A DNA stretch of 64,000 nt from CAZGAQ01 sp964523405 (GTDB lineage Bacteria; Planctomycetota; Phycisphaerae; UBA1845; Fen-1342): the NCBI GenBank assembly GCA_964523405.1, contig CAZGAQ010000019.1:1-64000 (forward strand). The letters run 5' to 3'. Positions 9,036-18,173 of this stretch are shown here, one piece after another. Made by a program: the position numbers and the translations under genes. Positions within the stretch are counted from its first letter, which is position 1; every line of letters begins with the position of its first letter. Below the pieces are notes generated by a model that was not told where the DNA came from, searched no databases, and worked only from the letters and a program-made list of their open reading frames with translations.

Positions 9036-10376
9036 TCAGTCAGTGCTGGCGGCCGGTTGGCGCCCGCCGCCGCGCGGGCGAAACCAGAGGCGTATGGGGA
9101 CTTCCTTGAAGGGGGTCAGCGTCCGCAGGCGATTCTCCATGAAGCGGCGGTAGTTTTCCGTCACGAGGGCGGGGTCGTTGCAGAAGAAGACGATTGTGGG
9201 TGGGGCCGTGGTGATCTGCGTGGCGTAGAGGATCTTGACGGGCTTGGAGCCGTGTTTGGCGCTGGGACCGCGCTCCTGGAGGATTTCCTGCAGGGCCGCG
9301 TTGAGGTGCGCTGTGGGCATGCGGGTGTGGGCTTGGTTGAACAAGCTGAGGGCCACGTCGACGGCGGCCGCGACGTTGCGGCCGGTCTTGGCGGTCATGA
9401 AGACGACGGGGGCGTGCCGCAGGGCGGGCATGACCTGGGCGAGGTATACGCCATACTGCTCGGGCGCGGCGCGGTCGATGGCGAGGTCCCACTTGTTGAC
9501 GGTCAGGACCACCGGCTTGTACAGATCGAGGATCGCACGGGCGAGTTTCAGGTCCGCCTCGGCGACGGGGACGGTGGCGTCGATCAGGAACATGACCACA
9601 TCCGCGCGTTCGATCGAGCGCAGGGCCCGCGTGTAGGAGTAGAAGTCGATATCGTCCATGCGGGCCTTTTTGCGCACGCCCGCGGTATCGATGGCGATGA
9701 ACTGTCGGCCGTCGCGTTCGAAGCGCACGTCGACGGCATCACGGGTGGTGCCGGGGACCTCGCTGACGATCATGCGCTCCTCGCCGGCCATGGCGTTGAC
9801 GAGGGTGCTCTTGCCGGCGTTGCGTTTGCCGACGATGGCGAGCTTCATGGTCGGGGCGGCGGGCTCGGTGCCGGCGGCGGAGCCGACGACGGTCGCCAGA
9901 CGTTCCAGCAGGGCGGTGCGGCCACGGGCGTGCAGGGCTGAGACGACGAGGGGTTCCCCGCAGCCGAGGCGCACGAACTCGGCGGCGTCGGCTTCGGCCT
10001 TGGGGTCGTCGGCCTTGTTGGCGACGACGAGAAGGGGTTTGGCGAGCTTGCGGAGCATGGCGGCGATGGTCTGGTCGAGGGCGGTGATGCCGGTGACGAC
10101 GTCGACGACGAAGAGGATGACGTCGGCGCGGTCAATGGCATACTGGATCTGGCCCTCGACGTGCGATTCGAGGTGATCGTCGTCGACGATGCCGATGCCG
10201 CCGGTATCGACGAGTTCATAGTAGCGGTCTTCGTGGGCGACGATTGCAGTGACGCGGTCGCGGGTGATGCCGGCGCGTGGGTCGACGATGCTGATGCGCT
10301 CGCGCGCGAGCGTATTGAGCAGGGAGCTCTTGCCCACGTTGGGGCGTCCGACGATGACGACGACGGGCAAAGACAT
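9036..10376 (-). CDS. der: Ribosome-assembly GTPase Der (EngA)
   Basis: A 446-residue double-Era GTPase needed for 50S ribosomal subunit maturation. The first G domain shows GRPNVGKSSL (G1), DTGG (G3) and NKAD (G4). The second shows GKRNAGKSTL, DTAGV and NKWD. A C-terminal KH-like domain follows, ending in a basic tail. Length and order match the family. The frame stays open far upstream to 11204, but that extension is antisense-frame noise over the isochorismatase-like gene. ATG 10376 begins MSLPVVVIVGRPN, exactly where Der proteins start. There is no Shine-Dalgarno sequence; a TATGAT box lies 6 bases upstream, suggesting a leaderless transcript. Confidence 0.95.
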   Translation of the reverse strand: MSLPVVVIVGRPNVGKSSLLNTLARERISIVDPRAGITRDRVTAIVAHEDRYYELVDTGGIGIVDDDHLESHVEGQIQYAIDRADVILFVVDVVTGITALDQTIAAMLRKLAKPLLVVANKADDPKAEADAAEFVRLGCGEPLVVSALHARGRTALLERLATVVGSAAGTEPAAPTMKLAIVGKRNAGKSTLVNAMAGEERMIVSEVPGTTRDAVDVRFERDGRQFIAIDTAGVRKKARMDDIDFYSYTRALRSIERADVVMFLIDATVPVAEADLKLARAILDLYKPVVLTVNKWDLAIDRAAPEQYGVYLAQVMPALRHAPVVFMTAKTGRNVAAAVDVALSLFNQAHTRMPTAHLNAALQEILQERGPSAKHGSKPVKILYATQITTAPPTIVFFCNDPALVTENYRRFMENRLRTLTPFKEVPIRLWFRPRGGGRQPAASTD

Positions 10377-10382
10377 GGCCAG

Positions 10383-10388
10383 ATCATA
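10383..10388 (-). promoter_or_regulatory. -10 box of a probable leaderless der promoter
   Basis: Read on the minus strand, TATGAT is followed by six bases and then the der ATG. That spacing places transcription start at or next to the start codon. No ribosome-binding site is visible. Confidence 0.5.
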
Positions 10389-10440
10389 CGGGCAGGCGGC
10401 GGGACTGCAACGCGGGCCTCGTACGGGGCGGTGGCAGCGT

Positions 10441-10477
10441 GACAAAAAGAGCGGCCGGCCTTTGGGGGCCGACCGCT
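10441..10477 (-). terminator. Intrinsic terminator of the isochorismatase-like gene
   Basis: On the minus strand an 11-bp stem (10467-10477 with 10450-10460, one mismatch) encloses a 6-base loop and is followed by CTTTTTGTC. It lies between the stop at 10577 and the der start, so der is probably transcribed separately. Confidence 0.75.
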
Positions 10478-10576
10478 TGGTGCTGGATCCCCGCACGAAC
10501 AGAGCGCCCGGACTGAGCGGGCGCGGGGCCGGTCCTCCGCCGGCTCCGGCGGCGGGTGTGCCGCCGCGCAGCAGGC

Positions 10577-11242
10577 CTAGGCGACCGAGCGCCGGCGCGG
10601 GACGTGCGTGCGTACGGGGTGGTACTGCGCGAACGTGGCGCTGATGAGCTGCTCGGTCGTCATCAATTCGCAGCCTTTGGCCTCCAGTTGCCGGATGGTC
10701 ATCTCGCCTTCTTCCTGGTCCCACCAGCCGCACGCGTCGCAGACCAACGTAACGGGGCGATGGCGGAGCATCAGGCCGAGCGTCAGCAGGCGGATGGAGG
10801 ATTCGAGTCCGACGCCGAATACGACGAAGCGCCGACTGGGCATTTCGGTGAGCAGGCGGTCGAACTTGGGATTGGTAAAGGGATCGCGGTGGTCCTTGGC
10901 GAGGATGGCCTGCTGGTACTGATTCAGCAGGTCCAGCGAGACGCACAGGCAGTTGTCCGAGTCGACCAGGACACGGTTGGGCAGCAGCGAAAACGGGACT
11001 TTCCGTTGACCCTGCGTGCCGATGACGCACTCGCACCGCGACAGCCCGCGGGCGTCGGCCGGACGACGCGCATCGATACACGAGAGCGTCGGCACCTTCG
11101 CCCAGCGGGCCAGCGCCATGAGCCGTTTCAGGTTCGCGAGGACGAGGGGAGCGTTGAGGCTGGGGTGGGCACCGTCGGGCACCAGGTAATCCCGCTGGGT
11201 GCACATGTCGACAAAAATGTCCGCCTTGCGCGCGCTTCGCAC
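10577..11242 (-). CDS. Isochorismatase-fold hydrolase-like protein lacking the catalytic cysteine
   Basis: A 221-residue protein of the isochorismatase/cysteine hydrolase superfamily. The N-terminal strand has the catalytic-type aspartate (ADIFVDMCTQRDY), and the region that normally reads GVxTDxCV here reads FGVGLESSIRLL. The nucleophile position is therefore serine instead of cysteine. Family members hydrolyse amides or enol ethers; EntB-type isochorismatases also lack the cysteine, so loss does not imply inactivity. GGAGGG at 11249-11254 favours GTG 11242 (6-base spacing) over TTG 11248. A strong terminator follows the gene. Substrate unknown. Confidence 0.75.
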   Translation of the reverse strand: MRSARKADIFVDMCTQRDYLVPDGAHPSLNAPLVLANLKRLMALARWAKVPTLSCIDARRPADARGLSRCECVIGTQGQRKVPFSLLPNRVLVDSDNCLCVSLDLLNQYQQAILAKDHRDPFTNPKFDRLLTEMPSRRFVVFGVGLESSIRLLTLGLMLRHRPVTLVCDACGWWDQEEGEMTIRQLEAKGCELMTTEQLISATFAQYHPVRTHVPRRRSVA

Positions 11243-11730
11243 GGCCAACCCTCCGGGGTACGCCGCGACGACAACACCGCCAACGCGCGGAGTCGTCCGC
11301 CTCCAGATGCTTCTTACGCGGCCGGTGCGCAGAACAATATGACCTGTTGCAGATCGGCAGACGTGCCTACTGCTTTCGCCTCCGTGGCGGTGATTCTACC
11401 CACGGGCGCCGCGCACAGGCAAGCGAAAAGTGAAGCAACTACATGATTTGCAAGGTCTTATAAACACCGTGCTGCGTGACGCCGCGCGGGCGCGGTACAC
11501 CCGCAGGAATTATGCGGCGTCGGCTGCGGTGGTGCGCGGATGGCGCCATGGGGTGCCGCGCAGGACCGAGTATTGTGCGGTGGGCGCGATGTCGGGGCGG
11601 CGGTTGACAGCGCCGCCTCGGCGCGTGGATCATGCCGGCTTCGCCGTGCAGACCGAGTTCCGAGGCCGCCGCAGCCCGCGCTGCGATGCGGCGGCGTTGG
11701 ACGCAGAGAGCCAAGCCGCGCGAGGTGCAC
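11243..11730. other. Intergenic region between divergent genes
   Basis: About 490 bases without a convincing gene. It must hold the promoters of the leftward isochorismatase-like gene and the rightward phosphohexomutase. An AT-rich patch near 11440-11465 (TTATAAA) is the only promoter-like stretch seen, and no clear -35 box accompanies it. Confidence 0.5.
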
Positions 11731-13068
11731 ATGGCAACGCTGATGGTGAGTGTGTCGGGCGTGCGGGGAATCGTTGGAGAGTCGCTCACGCCTGCGGTGG
11801 CGCTCGAATTCGCGCAGGCCTATGGGACGCTGCTCGGCGGCGGGCGGGTGGTGTTGGCGCGTGACTCGCGCCCGAGCGGCCCGTTGTTCGAGGCGGCCGT
11901 GGCGGCGGGCTTGCTGGCCACGGGGTGCCAGGTCACGCAACTCGGCATCGTGATGACGCCGACGATTGGCCGGACGATTCGCGAAGGCCGCTACGTGGGC
12001 GGCATGAGCATTACGGCGAGCCACAATCCGGGCGAATGGAATGGTCTAAAGTTTCTAGATGACTTGGGGTTGGCGCCGGATCCGCAACGGGCGCAGCAGA
12101 TTGCGGCACGGCGTGCGGCGGGCGCGTATCGCCTGGTTACGTCGGGCTTCACGGCGCCGGCGGTCGACGGCCAGGCAGGGCGGCGGCACGCGGAGCAGGT
12201 GCTGGCAGCGTGCGAGGTGGACCTGCGCAAGCTGCGCGGGCTGCGCGTGGTGCTCGACTGCATCAACGGTGCGGGTTGTCTGGACACGCCGGGGTTTCTG
12301 CGTGGTCTGGGGTGCGAGGTCATTGTGATGAACGGGGAGCCGACGGGCGAGTTTGCGCATCGGCCGGAGCCGACGCGCGAGAATCTGACGGACCTGGCGG
12401 CGGCAGTGAGGGACCAGGGGGCGGCGATCGGCTTTGCGCAGGATCCAGATGCGGACCGGTTGGCGATCGTGGACGAGCACGGGACGTACATTGGGGAGGA
12501 GTACACGCTGGCGCTGGCCACGTGGTCGGTCCTGGCGCGGCGGGTGGGGTCGGTGGCGGCGAACCTGAGCACATCGCGGATGGTGGACGACGTGGCGGCG
12601 CGGTTTGGGGGACGCGTGTACCGGACGCCGGTGGGGGAGGCGCACGTGGCGCGGCGGATGATGGCAGAGGGGTGCGTGATTGGTGGGGAGGGTAACGGTG
12701 GGGTGATCGATCCGCGGATTTGTTACGTGCGGGACAGTCTATCGGGGATGAGCCTGGTGTTGCAGCTCATGGCGGCGACGGGGAAGTCGGTGAGCGCCCT
12801 GGTGGCTGAGCTGCCGCGGTACACGGTGATCAAGCAGAAGTACGACGTGCCGAAGGAGCGGATGGGACCGGCGGTGGAAGCGGTTACGGCGGCCTTTTCG
12901 GAGCACAAGCCGAACACGGCGGACGGGGTGCGGGTCGATTTTCCGGACGGTTGGGTGCACCTGCGGTCCTCGAACACGGAACCCATCATGCGTATCATAG
13001 GGGAAGCGCAGACCGATAACGTGGCGCGCCAGCTCGTCGATAAGGTCCAGCGGGTAGCCGGGTTGTGA
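11731..13068 (+). CDS. glmM: Phosphoglucosamine mutase-like alpha-D-phosphohexomutase
   Basis: A 445-residue cytosolic phosphosugar mutase. Members interconvert sugar-1- and sugar-6-phosphates; GlmM makes glucosamine-1-phosphate for cell-wall precursors. Visible motifs: the phosphoserine loop TASHNP, the metal-binding loop DPDADRLAIVDE, the sugar-binding loop GEGNGGVI and the phosphate-binding RSSNTEPIMRII. The sugar loop resembles archaeal-type GlmM more than the GEQSGH of typical bacterial GlmM, so phosphomannomutase or phosphoglucomutase activity remains possible. ATG 11731 begins MATLMVSVSGVRGIVGE, the expected family N-terminus, with a weak GAGGTG just upstream. It lies 140 bases before the glucan phosphorylase. 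Confidence 0.8.
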   Translation: MATLMVSVSGVRGIVGESLTPAVALEFAQAYGTLLGGGRVVLARDSRPSGPLFEAAVAAGLLATGCQVTQLGIVMTPTIGRTIREGRYVGGMSITASHNPGEWNGLKFLDDLGLAPDPQRAQQIAARRAAGAYRLVTSGFTAPAVDGQAGRRHAEQVLAACEVDLRKLRGLRVVLDCINGAGCLDTPGFLRGLGCEVIVMNGEPTGEFAHRPEPTRENLTDLAAAVRDQGAAIGFAQDPDADRLAIVDEHGTYIGEEYTLALATWSVLARRVGSVAANLSTSRMVDDVAARFGGRVYRTPVGEAHVARRMMAEGCVIGGEGNGGVIDPRICYVRDSLSGMSLVLQLMAATGKSVSALVAELPRYTVIKQKYDVPKERMGPAVEAVTAAFSEHKPNTADGVRVDFPDGWVHLRSSNTEPIMRIIGEAQTDNVARQLVDKVQRVAGL

Positions 13069-13208
13069 AAGCCGTCCGGTTTTCCAGTTAGGTTCTCGGA
13101 CCCATTCCAGCCGGATCGCGCACCGCGTCGATAAGGTCCATATGGGCCCCGGAATGTCTCCGTGCGCGGACGGAGAGCCCACGGGCCCGATAAGTCAGGG
13201 TGCTGACG

Positions 13209-15764
13209 ATGAATCATGTTCGTACTTTCACGATCGTGCCCTCCCTGCCGGAGTTGCTCGAGCCGCTGCGGCAGCTCGCGTACAACCTGTGGTGGGCCTG
13301 GAACCCCAGCGCAACGGATCTGTTTCGCCGGCTCGACACCGATCTGTGGCGCAAGACCGGGCACAATCCCGTCGCCTTGCTGTGGCGCATTTCGCAGGAG
13401 CGGCTGGAGCAGGCCGCCCGTGACGACGCCTACATCGCCCAGCTCTGCCGGGTGATGGACAGTTTCTATGTGTATACGAACAGCCGCACGTGGTTCGACG
13501 AGAGCTATGCCCAGCACCGCGACAAGCTGGTGGCGTACTTCTCGGCCGAGTTCGGGCTGCACGAGTGCATGCCGATTTACTCGGGCGGCTTGGGTGTGTT
13601 GGCGGGTGATCACCTGAAGTCCGCTTCGGACCTGGGGATTCCGCTGGTGGCGATCGGTTTGGCGTATCGGCAGGGCTACTTCACGCAGCAGTTGACCGAG
13701 GACGGTTGGCAACTCGAGAGCTATCCCGTCTACGACATGCACCAATGGCCGGCGACGCCGGTGCACGACGACAAGGGTAACGTCGTGAAGATCAGCGTTG
13801 CCCTGGGGCCGCTGACGATCACGGCGGCCGTGTGGATGGTGCACGTGGGGCGTGTGCGGCTGTACCTGCTGGACGCGGACCTGCCGGAGAATCCGCCCGA
13901 GTTACGGGCCGTGACGGCGCGGCTGTATGGGGGCGACAGCTTGATGCGTATCCGGCAGGAAATCCTGCTGGGCATCGGCGGGCTGCGCGCGCTGCGGGCG
14001 GTGGGGTTGCGGCCGCACGTGTGCCACATGAACGAAGGGCACGCGGCGTTTTTGGCGCTGGAGCGGATTCGCCTGGCGATGAAGGATCACGGGCTGAGCT
14101 ACCGCGAGGCGCGCGAGGCGACGAGCGGGGGCAACATTTTTACGACGCACACGCCGGTGCCGGCGGGCATCGACCGCTTCGAGCCGCGGCTGGTGGAGAC
14201 GCACCTGGGGTGGATGGCCAGCGAAATCGGGCTGGGCATGAGCGAGTTTCTCGGTTTGGGGCGCGAGCATCCGGAGCGCGCCGAAGAGGCATACACGATG
14301 CCGCTGTTGGCGCTGCGGATGTCGTATCGCAGCAACGGGGTGAGCAAGCTGCACGGCGAGGTTGCGCGGGGGATGTGGCAGAACTACTGGCCGGGCATTC
14401 CGCAGGAAGAAGTGCCCATCGCGCACGTGACGAACGGCATTCACACGCGGACGTGGATGAGTCCGACGATGGCGGACTTGTTCGACCAGTACCTGGCGCC
14501 GGGCTGGGCGGAGGCGGTCGAGGACGACAAGCTCTGGCAGCGCATCGAGGAAATTCCGGACACCGAGATGTGGCGCGTGCACGTGCGGCGCCGCGAATGG
14601 ATGGTGGCGGCGCTGCGGCGGCGGCTGCGCGAGCAGCTCAAGGGGCGCGGCGCGCCGCCGGCGGAGATCAAGGCCGCGGAGGAAGTGCTCGATCCGGAGG
14701 CGCTGACGATCGGGTTCGCGCGGCGGTTTGCGCCGTACAAGCGGGCGACGCTGCTGTTCCGCAATATGGAGCGTTTCAAGGCGCTGCTGACCAACAAACA
14801 GCGGCCGGTGCAGTTTGTCTTTGCCGGCAAGTCGCACCCGAACGACGGGGCGGGCAAGGAGCTGATCAAGCAGATTGCGGCCGTGTGCGCGACGCCCGAG
14901 TTGCGGCGGCGGCTGGTGTTTATCGAGAACTACGACATTTCGCTGGCGCGCGTGCTGGTGCAGGGTGTGGACGTGTGGCTGAACAATCCGCTGCGGCTGC
15001 ACGAGGCGAGCGGCACAAGCGGGATGAAGGTGCCGTGCAACGGCGGGCTGAATCTGTCGTGTCTCGACGGCTGGTGGCCGGAGGCGTACAACGGCGAGAA
15101 TGGCTGGGCGATTGGCGACGGGCGGGTGTACGACGACCTGGCGTACCAGGATCACGTGGAGGCCGAGTCGCTGTACAACCTGCTGGAGCGTGAGATCATT
15201 CCGATGTACTACGAGCGGACGGAGGATGATCTGCCGCGGCGCTGGGTGGCGCGGATGAAGGAATCGATGCGGACGATCTGTCCGGTGTTCAATACGAACC
15301 GCATGCTGCGGGACTACACGCAGATGATGTACCTGCCAGCGATGGTGCGGATCGTGAAGACCGACGCGGAGAACTTTGCATTGGCCAAGTCGCTGGCACA
15401 GTGGAAGGACCGGTTGCGGCGGCACTGGCAGGAAGTGCGGATCGCGGATGTGCAGACGGAGACGCGTGAGCTCTTGAAGGTGGGCGATGCGTTGCCGTTG
15501 CAGGCGCGGGTGCACCTGGGGTCGATTCCGCCGGAGGACGTCGCGGTTGAAGTCTACTATGGCCCGCTGGATTCGAACGGCGAGATCACGGGCGGGCGGT
15601 CGGTGCCGCTGAAGTTCCTGCGGAACGAGTCGAACGGCGAGCATCGGTTCGAGGGCGCGGTGCCGTGCCGGGCGAGCGGACGGAACGGTTTCGCGATTCG
15701 CGTGGTGCCGAGCCACGAAGATCTGGCGGACCGCTATGACCAGGGCCTGGTGGTGTGGGGGTAG
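13209..15764 (+). CDS. glgP: Alpha-glucan (glycogen) phosphorylase, GT35
   Basis: An 851-residue phosphorylase releasing glucose-1-phosphate from glycogen or maltodextrin. It has the DUF3417 N-terminal region (LRQLAYNLWWAWNPSATDLF) typical of the roughly 850-residue alpha-glucan phosphorylases found in Thermus and many other bacteria, then the GT35 core with HMNEGHAAF, THTPVPAGID and the PLP-lysine segment EASGTSGMKVPCNGG. The C-terminal 100 residues form a beta-rich extension (AVEVYYGPLD). I chose ATG 13209 because AGGG at 13197-13200 is 8 bases upstream; GTG 13200 is an alternative adding three residues. It lies downstream of the phosphohexomutase, which fits carbohydrate storage metabolism. 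Confidence 0.92.
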   Translation: MNHVRTFTIVPSLPELLEPLRQLAYNLWWAWNPSATDLFRRLDTDLWRKTGHNPVALLWRISQERLEQAARDDAYIAQLCRVMDSFYVYTNSRTWFDESYAQHRDKLVAYFSAEFGLHECMPIYSGGLGVLAGDHLKSASDLGIPLVAIGLAYRQGYFTQQLTEDGWQLESYPVYDMHQWPATPVHDDKGNVVKISVALGPLTITAAVWMVHVGRVRLYLLDADLPENPPELRAVTARLYGGDSLMRIRQEILLGIGGLRALRAVGLRPHVCHMNEGHAAFLALERIRLAMKDHGLSYREAREATSGGNIFTTHTPVPAGIDRFEPRLVETHLGWMASEIGLGMSEFLGLGREHPERAEEAYTMPLLALRMSYRSNGVSKLHGEVARGMWQNYWPGIPQEEVPIAHVTNGIHTRTWMSPTMADLFDQYLAPGWAEAVEDDKLWQRIEEIPDTEMWRVHVRRREWMVAALRRRLREQLKGRGAPPAEIKAAEEVLDPEALTIGFARRFAPYKRATLLFRNMERFKALLTNKQRPVQFVFAGKSHPNDGAGKELIKQIAAVCATPELRRRLVFIENYDISLARVLVQGVDVWLNNPLRLHEASGTSGMKVPCNGGLNLSCLDGWWPEAYNGENGWAIGDGRVYDDLAYQDHVEAESLYNLLEREIIPMYYERTEDDLPRRWVARMKESMRTICPVFNTNRMLRDYTQMMYLPAMVRIVKTDAENFALAKSLAQWKDRLRRHWQEVRIADVQTETRELLKVGDALPLQARVHLGSIPPEDVAVEVYYGPLDSNGEITGGRSVPLKFLRNESNGEHRFEGAVPCRASGRNGFAIRVVPSHEDLADRYDQGLVVWG

Positions 15765-16213
15765 GTCCACACCGCAGGCACCGTTGAGTAAGTGGGGACG
15801 TGGGAAGGGGGCACGCGCCGGCGCGCCCACGTGAGCAGGTGGAGACATGAAGGCGGGGATCGCGCGATCACGTCGCCATCTATGCTTCGTCCGCCGAGGG
15901 GGCTACTGACGCACGCCTGGTCTGGCGCTGCGGTGAACCGGTTCTCGGCGCTGCGCGTCCCACGAGTCAGTCCACGGGGGAGTGACGGCCGCACCGCGTG
16001 CCGGACCGGCGCGGGGCGGCGGCGATTGTTGATTAGGCTTCTCCCAGTTCTGGGGTATCGTACGGTCTGGGGAGCGACGGGGATTCCGGAAAAAAAGGGT
16101 GAACATAGCGGGGGAGCGAGCTATTCTAGTTGGTGGTCGGGGGCTGCCGCCGGGCGGGGCTCCCTTGTTGGCTTCGTGATCGTTGCGGTTCACGAGTGAA
16201 TGAGGAGAAACAC
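15765..16213. other. Intergenic region, nothing certain
   Basis: About 450 bases between the phosphorylase and the FGE-like gene. No intact gene, tRNA or strong hairpin was recognised. An AT-richer segment around 16024-16110 probably carries the promoter of the downstream gene. Its ribosome-binding site, GAGGAG, is at 16202-16207. Confidence 0.5.
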
Positions 16214-17509
16214 ATGAGCAAGGTGATGGTGCGGGCGGCGATCGTCTTGGCGTTGTGCGCCGGGGCCGCGAGTGTCCAGGCGACGGTGTGCTACGGCGAT
16301 GCGAACTGCGACTGGGCGGTGAACTGGCGGGACATTGACTTTTTGATTGCCGGGATGAATGACAACGAGTCCGGCTGGGCGGCTGCCTTTCCGGGGGGCA
16401 GCCCGTCGTGCGAGTTTGAGAACCTCGACGCGAGCCTGGATGGTGCGGTGAACTGGCGCGACATTGATCCGTTCATCAGCGTGATGAACACGCCGTGCTG
16501 GGTGCCCCCCGATCCGCCCAGCATGGAGCTGATTCCGGCGGGCGAGTTCACGATGGGGGACACGTTCGGCGAAGGCGGTGCGGATGAGCTGCCATGTCAC
16601 GCGGTCTACACGGACGCGTTCTACATGGGCACGCATGAGGTGACGAACCAGGAGTATGCGGACGCGCTGAATTGGGCGTGGGCGCGCGGTACGGAGATCG
16701 GACTCTACGGCCCGCTCGTGCTCAGGTATGGCTTCAACTCCGGTCAGCCGCAGACGATGGTCACGTATTGTCTCACACGAGATGCCGAGAATCTCGCCGA
16801 CATCATCTGGAACGGGACCGAGTTCGTCGTGGAGCCGGGCCGCGAGAATTGGCCGGTTTGCAGTGTGACCTGGCACGGCGCGGTGGCGTACGCGAACTGG
16901 ATGAGCACGAGGCTGCATTTGCCGGTGTGCTACAACCTGAGCACGTGGACCTGCAACTTCGGAGCCGGGTATCGGCTGCCGACGGAAGCAGAGTGGGAGA
17001 AGGCGGCACGCGGCGGGACGCCGGGGCGTCGGTTCCCGTGGTCCGACACGGACACGATCTCGCAAGCGCGGGCGGCGTATCAGTGCAACGTGGACTATCC
17101 GTATGATGAGAGCGAAGTGGAGGACCCGTGGGGCTACGGTTGGGGTGCCGCTTGGCGCGGGTTGCCCACTCCGGTGGGCTTCTACAGTGGTGCGCTGCAA
17201 CAACAGGCGGACTGGAACTGGCCGGGCACGGTGACGAGCTTCCAGACGATCAGCGATGAGAATGGCTATGGGCTGCGCGTGTTGGCCGGCAACGTTTGGG
17301 AGTGGTGCTACGACTGGTATGGCGCGGACTACTACACGAGCAGCCCGTACGCGAATCCACGCGGGCCGGCCGGCGGTACGAGTCACGTTTGGCGTGGCGG
17401 GGCGATCTACTCGCCAGGTTGCGCCTCCGACTGTCGGAATGCCAGTCGCGACGCGCCCCAATTCCTGAACGCGCTGGCCGGTTTCCGGTGCGTGCGGAGT
17501 GCGCCGTAG
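16214..17509 (+). CDS. Secreted FGE/SUMF1-like protein with an N-terminal dockerin-like pair
   Basis: A 431-residue exported protein. Signal peptide (1-24, ending VQA); a dockerin-like duplicate (about 25-95: GDANCDWAVNWRDIDFLIAG and DASLDGAVNWRDIDPFISVM); then a formylglycine-generating-enzyme domain (about 100-431) with the hallmarks MELIPAGEFTMGD, TEAEWEKAARGG, LAGNVWEWCYDWY, WRGGAIY and GFRCVRSAP. True FGEs activate sulfatases using two cysteines in a CxxxxC motif. Here the region reads PGCASDCRNASRD, a CxxxC. Most bacterial relatives are not proven FGEs, so the activity is uncertain. The dockerin-like module at the N-terminus is unusual. Start supported by GAGGAG at 16202-16207. Confidence 0.85.
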   Translation: MSKVMVRAAIVLALCAGAASVQATVCYGDANCDWAVNWRDIDFLIAGMNDNESGWAAAFPGGSPSCEFENLDASLDGAVNWRDIDPFISVMNTPCWVPPDPPSMELIPAGEFTMGDTFGEGGADELPCHAVYTDAFYMGTHEVTNQEYADALNWAWARGTEIGLYGPLVLRYGFNSGQPQTMVTYCLTRDAENLADIIWNGTEFVVEPGRENWPVCSVTWHGAVAYANWMSTRLHLPVCYNLSTWTCNFGAGYRLPTEAEWEKAARGGTPGRRFPWSDTDTISQARAAYQCNVDYPYDESEVEDPWGYGWGAAWRGLPTPVGFYSGALQQQADWNWPGTVTSFQTISDENGYGLRVLAGNVWEWCYDWYGADYYTSSPYANPRGPAGGTSHVWRGGAIYSPGCASDCRNASRDAPQFLNALAGFRCVRSAP

Positions 17510-17542
17510 GGCGGACCGAGCCAAAACGACCGCTATGAGGGG

Positions 17543-17585
17543 GAGCGGCCGGTTGCGGTGCCCGCGGGCGCGCGACCGGCCGCTC
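17543..17585 (+). terminator. Hairpin terminator after the FGE-like gene
   Basis: A 15-bp stem at 17543-17557 with 17571-17585, one G-U pair and a 13-base loop, located 34 bases past the stop. It has no clear T tract, so Rho-independent function is probable rather than certain. Confidence 0.55.
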
Positions 17586-17774
17586 GGCTAGGGGGGCGGC
17601 TTGACACTATCGGGGGCGCGGGCTAGGTTCGCGCCATGAATATGATGTAGGGCAGGTTGTGCGGGCGCTAGGGCGCCGGCGCGGCTGTGGGATGTCCGCG
17701 CGACGATTGCGGTCGGGCGGTTGCCCGAATGAGAAACCAATCGCCCCGCCGATGGCGGGCAGCGCGAGGCAGTT

Positions 17775-18173
17775 ATGGAAGTCCGGATGGACTTGGCCCA
17801 GATACGGATCTCGGAGACGCACGATCAGCAGGTGATCGTGCTGCGGGAACGGAGCGGCCCGCGGTCGTTGCAGATCGTGATCGGTTTGACGGAGGCCCTG
17901 GCGATCGACCGGCGGGTAAAGGGAGTGCAACTGCCGCGGCCGATGACGCACGATCTGCTCGGGAACGTGGTGGAGCAGTTGTCGGGGGAGCTGGAGAAGA
18001 TCGTCATTAATGATCTGCGCGACCACACGTTCTATGCGAAGCTCGTGATTCGCCACCAGGGGGAACTGGTGGAGGTGGACAGCCGGCCGTCGGATGCGAT
18101 TGCGCTGGGGGTGGCGAACGACGTGCCGCTGTACGTGGAAGATCACGTCCTAACCGAGGCGGCGAGCGGGTGA
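17775..18173 (+). CDS. Bifunctional nuclease family protein (DUF151/BFN)
   Basis: A 132-residue single-domain protein of the BFN (DUF151) family. Members studied in plants degrade RNA and DNA, and bacterial homologues are widespread with unclear roles. Family marks: an N-terminal strand QVIVLRE, GLTEALAIDRRVKGV, the middle RPMTHDLLGNVVEQL and the conserved DSRPSDAIALGV motif. No signal peptide is seen, so it is probably cytoplasmic. ATG 17775 has a GAGG 7 bases upstream. Its stop overlaps a GTG that could start the next gene (GTGA at 18170-18173), suggesting translational coupling. Confidence 0.88.
   Translation: MEVRMDLAQIRISETHDQQVIVLRERSGPRSLQIVIGLTEALAIDRRVKGVQLPRPMTHDLLGNVVEQLSGELEKIVINDLRDHTFYAKLVIRHQGELVEVDSRPSDAIALGVANDVPLYVEDHVLTEAASG

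Noticed and set aside
10377..11204. An N-terminal extension of Der by about 276 residues
   Set aside because: It lies in a different frame over the isochorismatase-like gene, is Arg/Pro-rich and has no homology to GTPases; Der starts at MSLPVVVIVG.
13902..15848. A 648-codon open frame antisense to glgP
   Set aside because: His/Arg/Pro-rich noise; GlgP motifs on the plus strand are complete.
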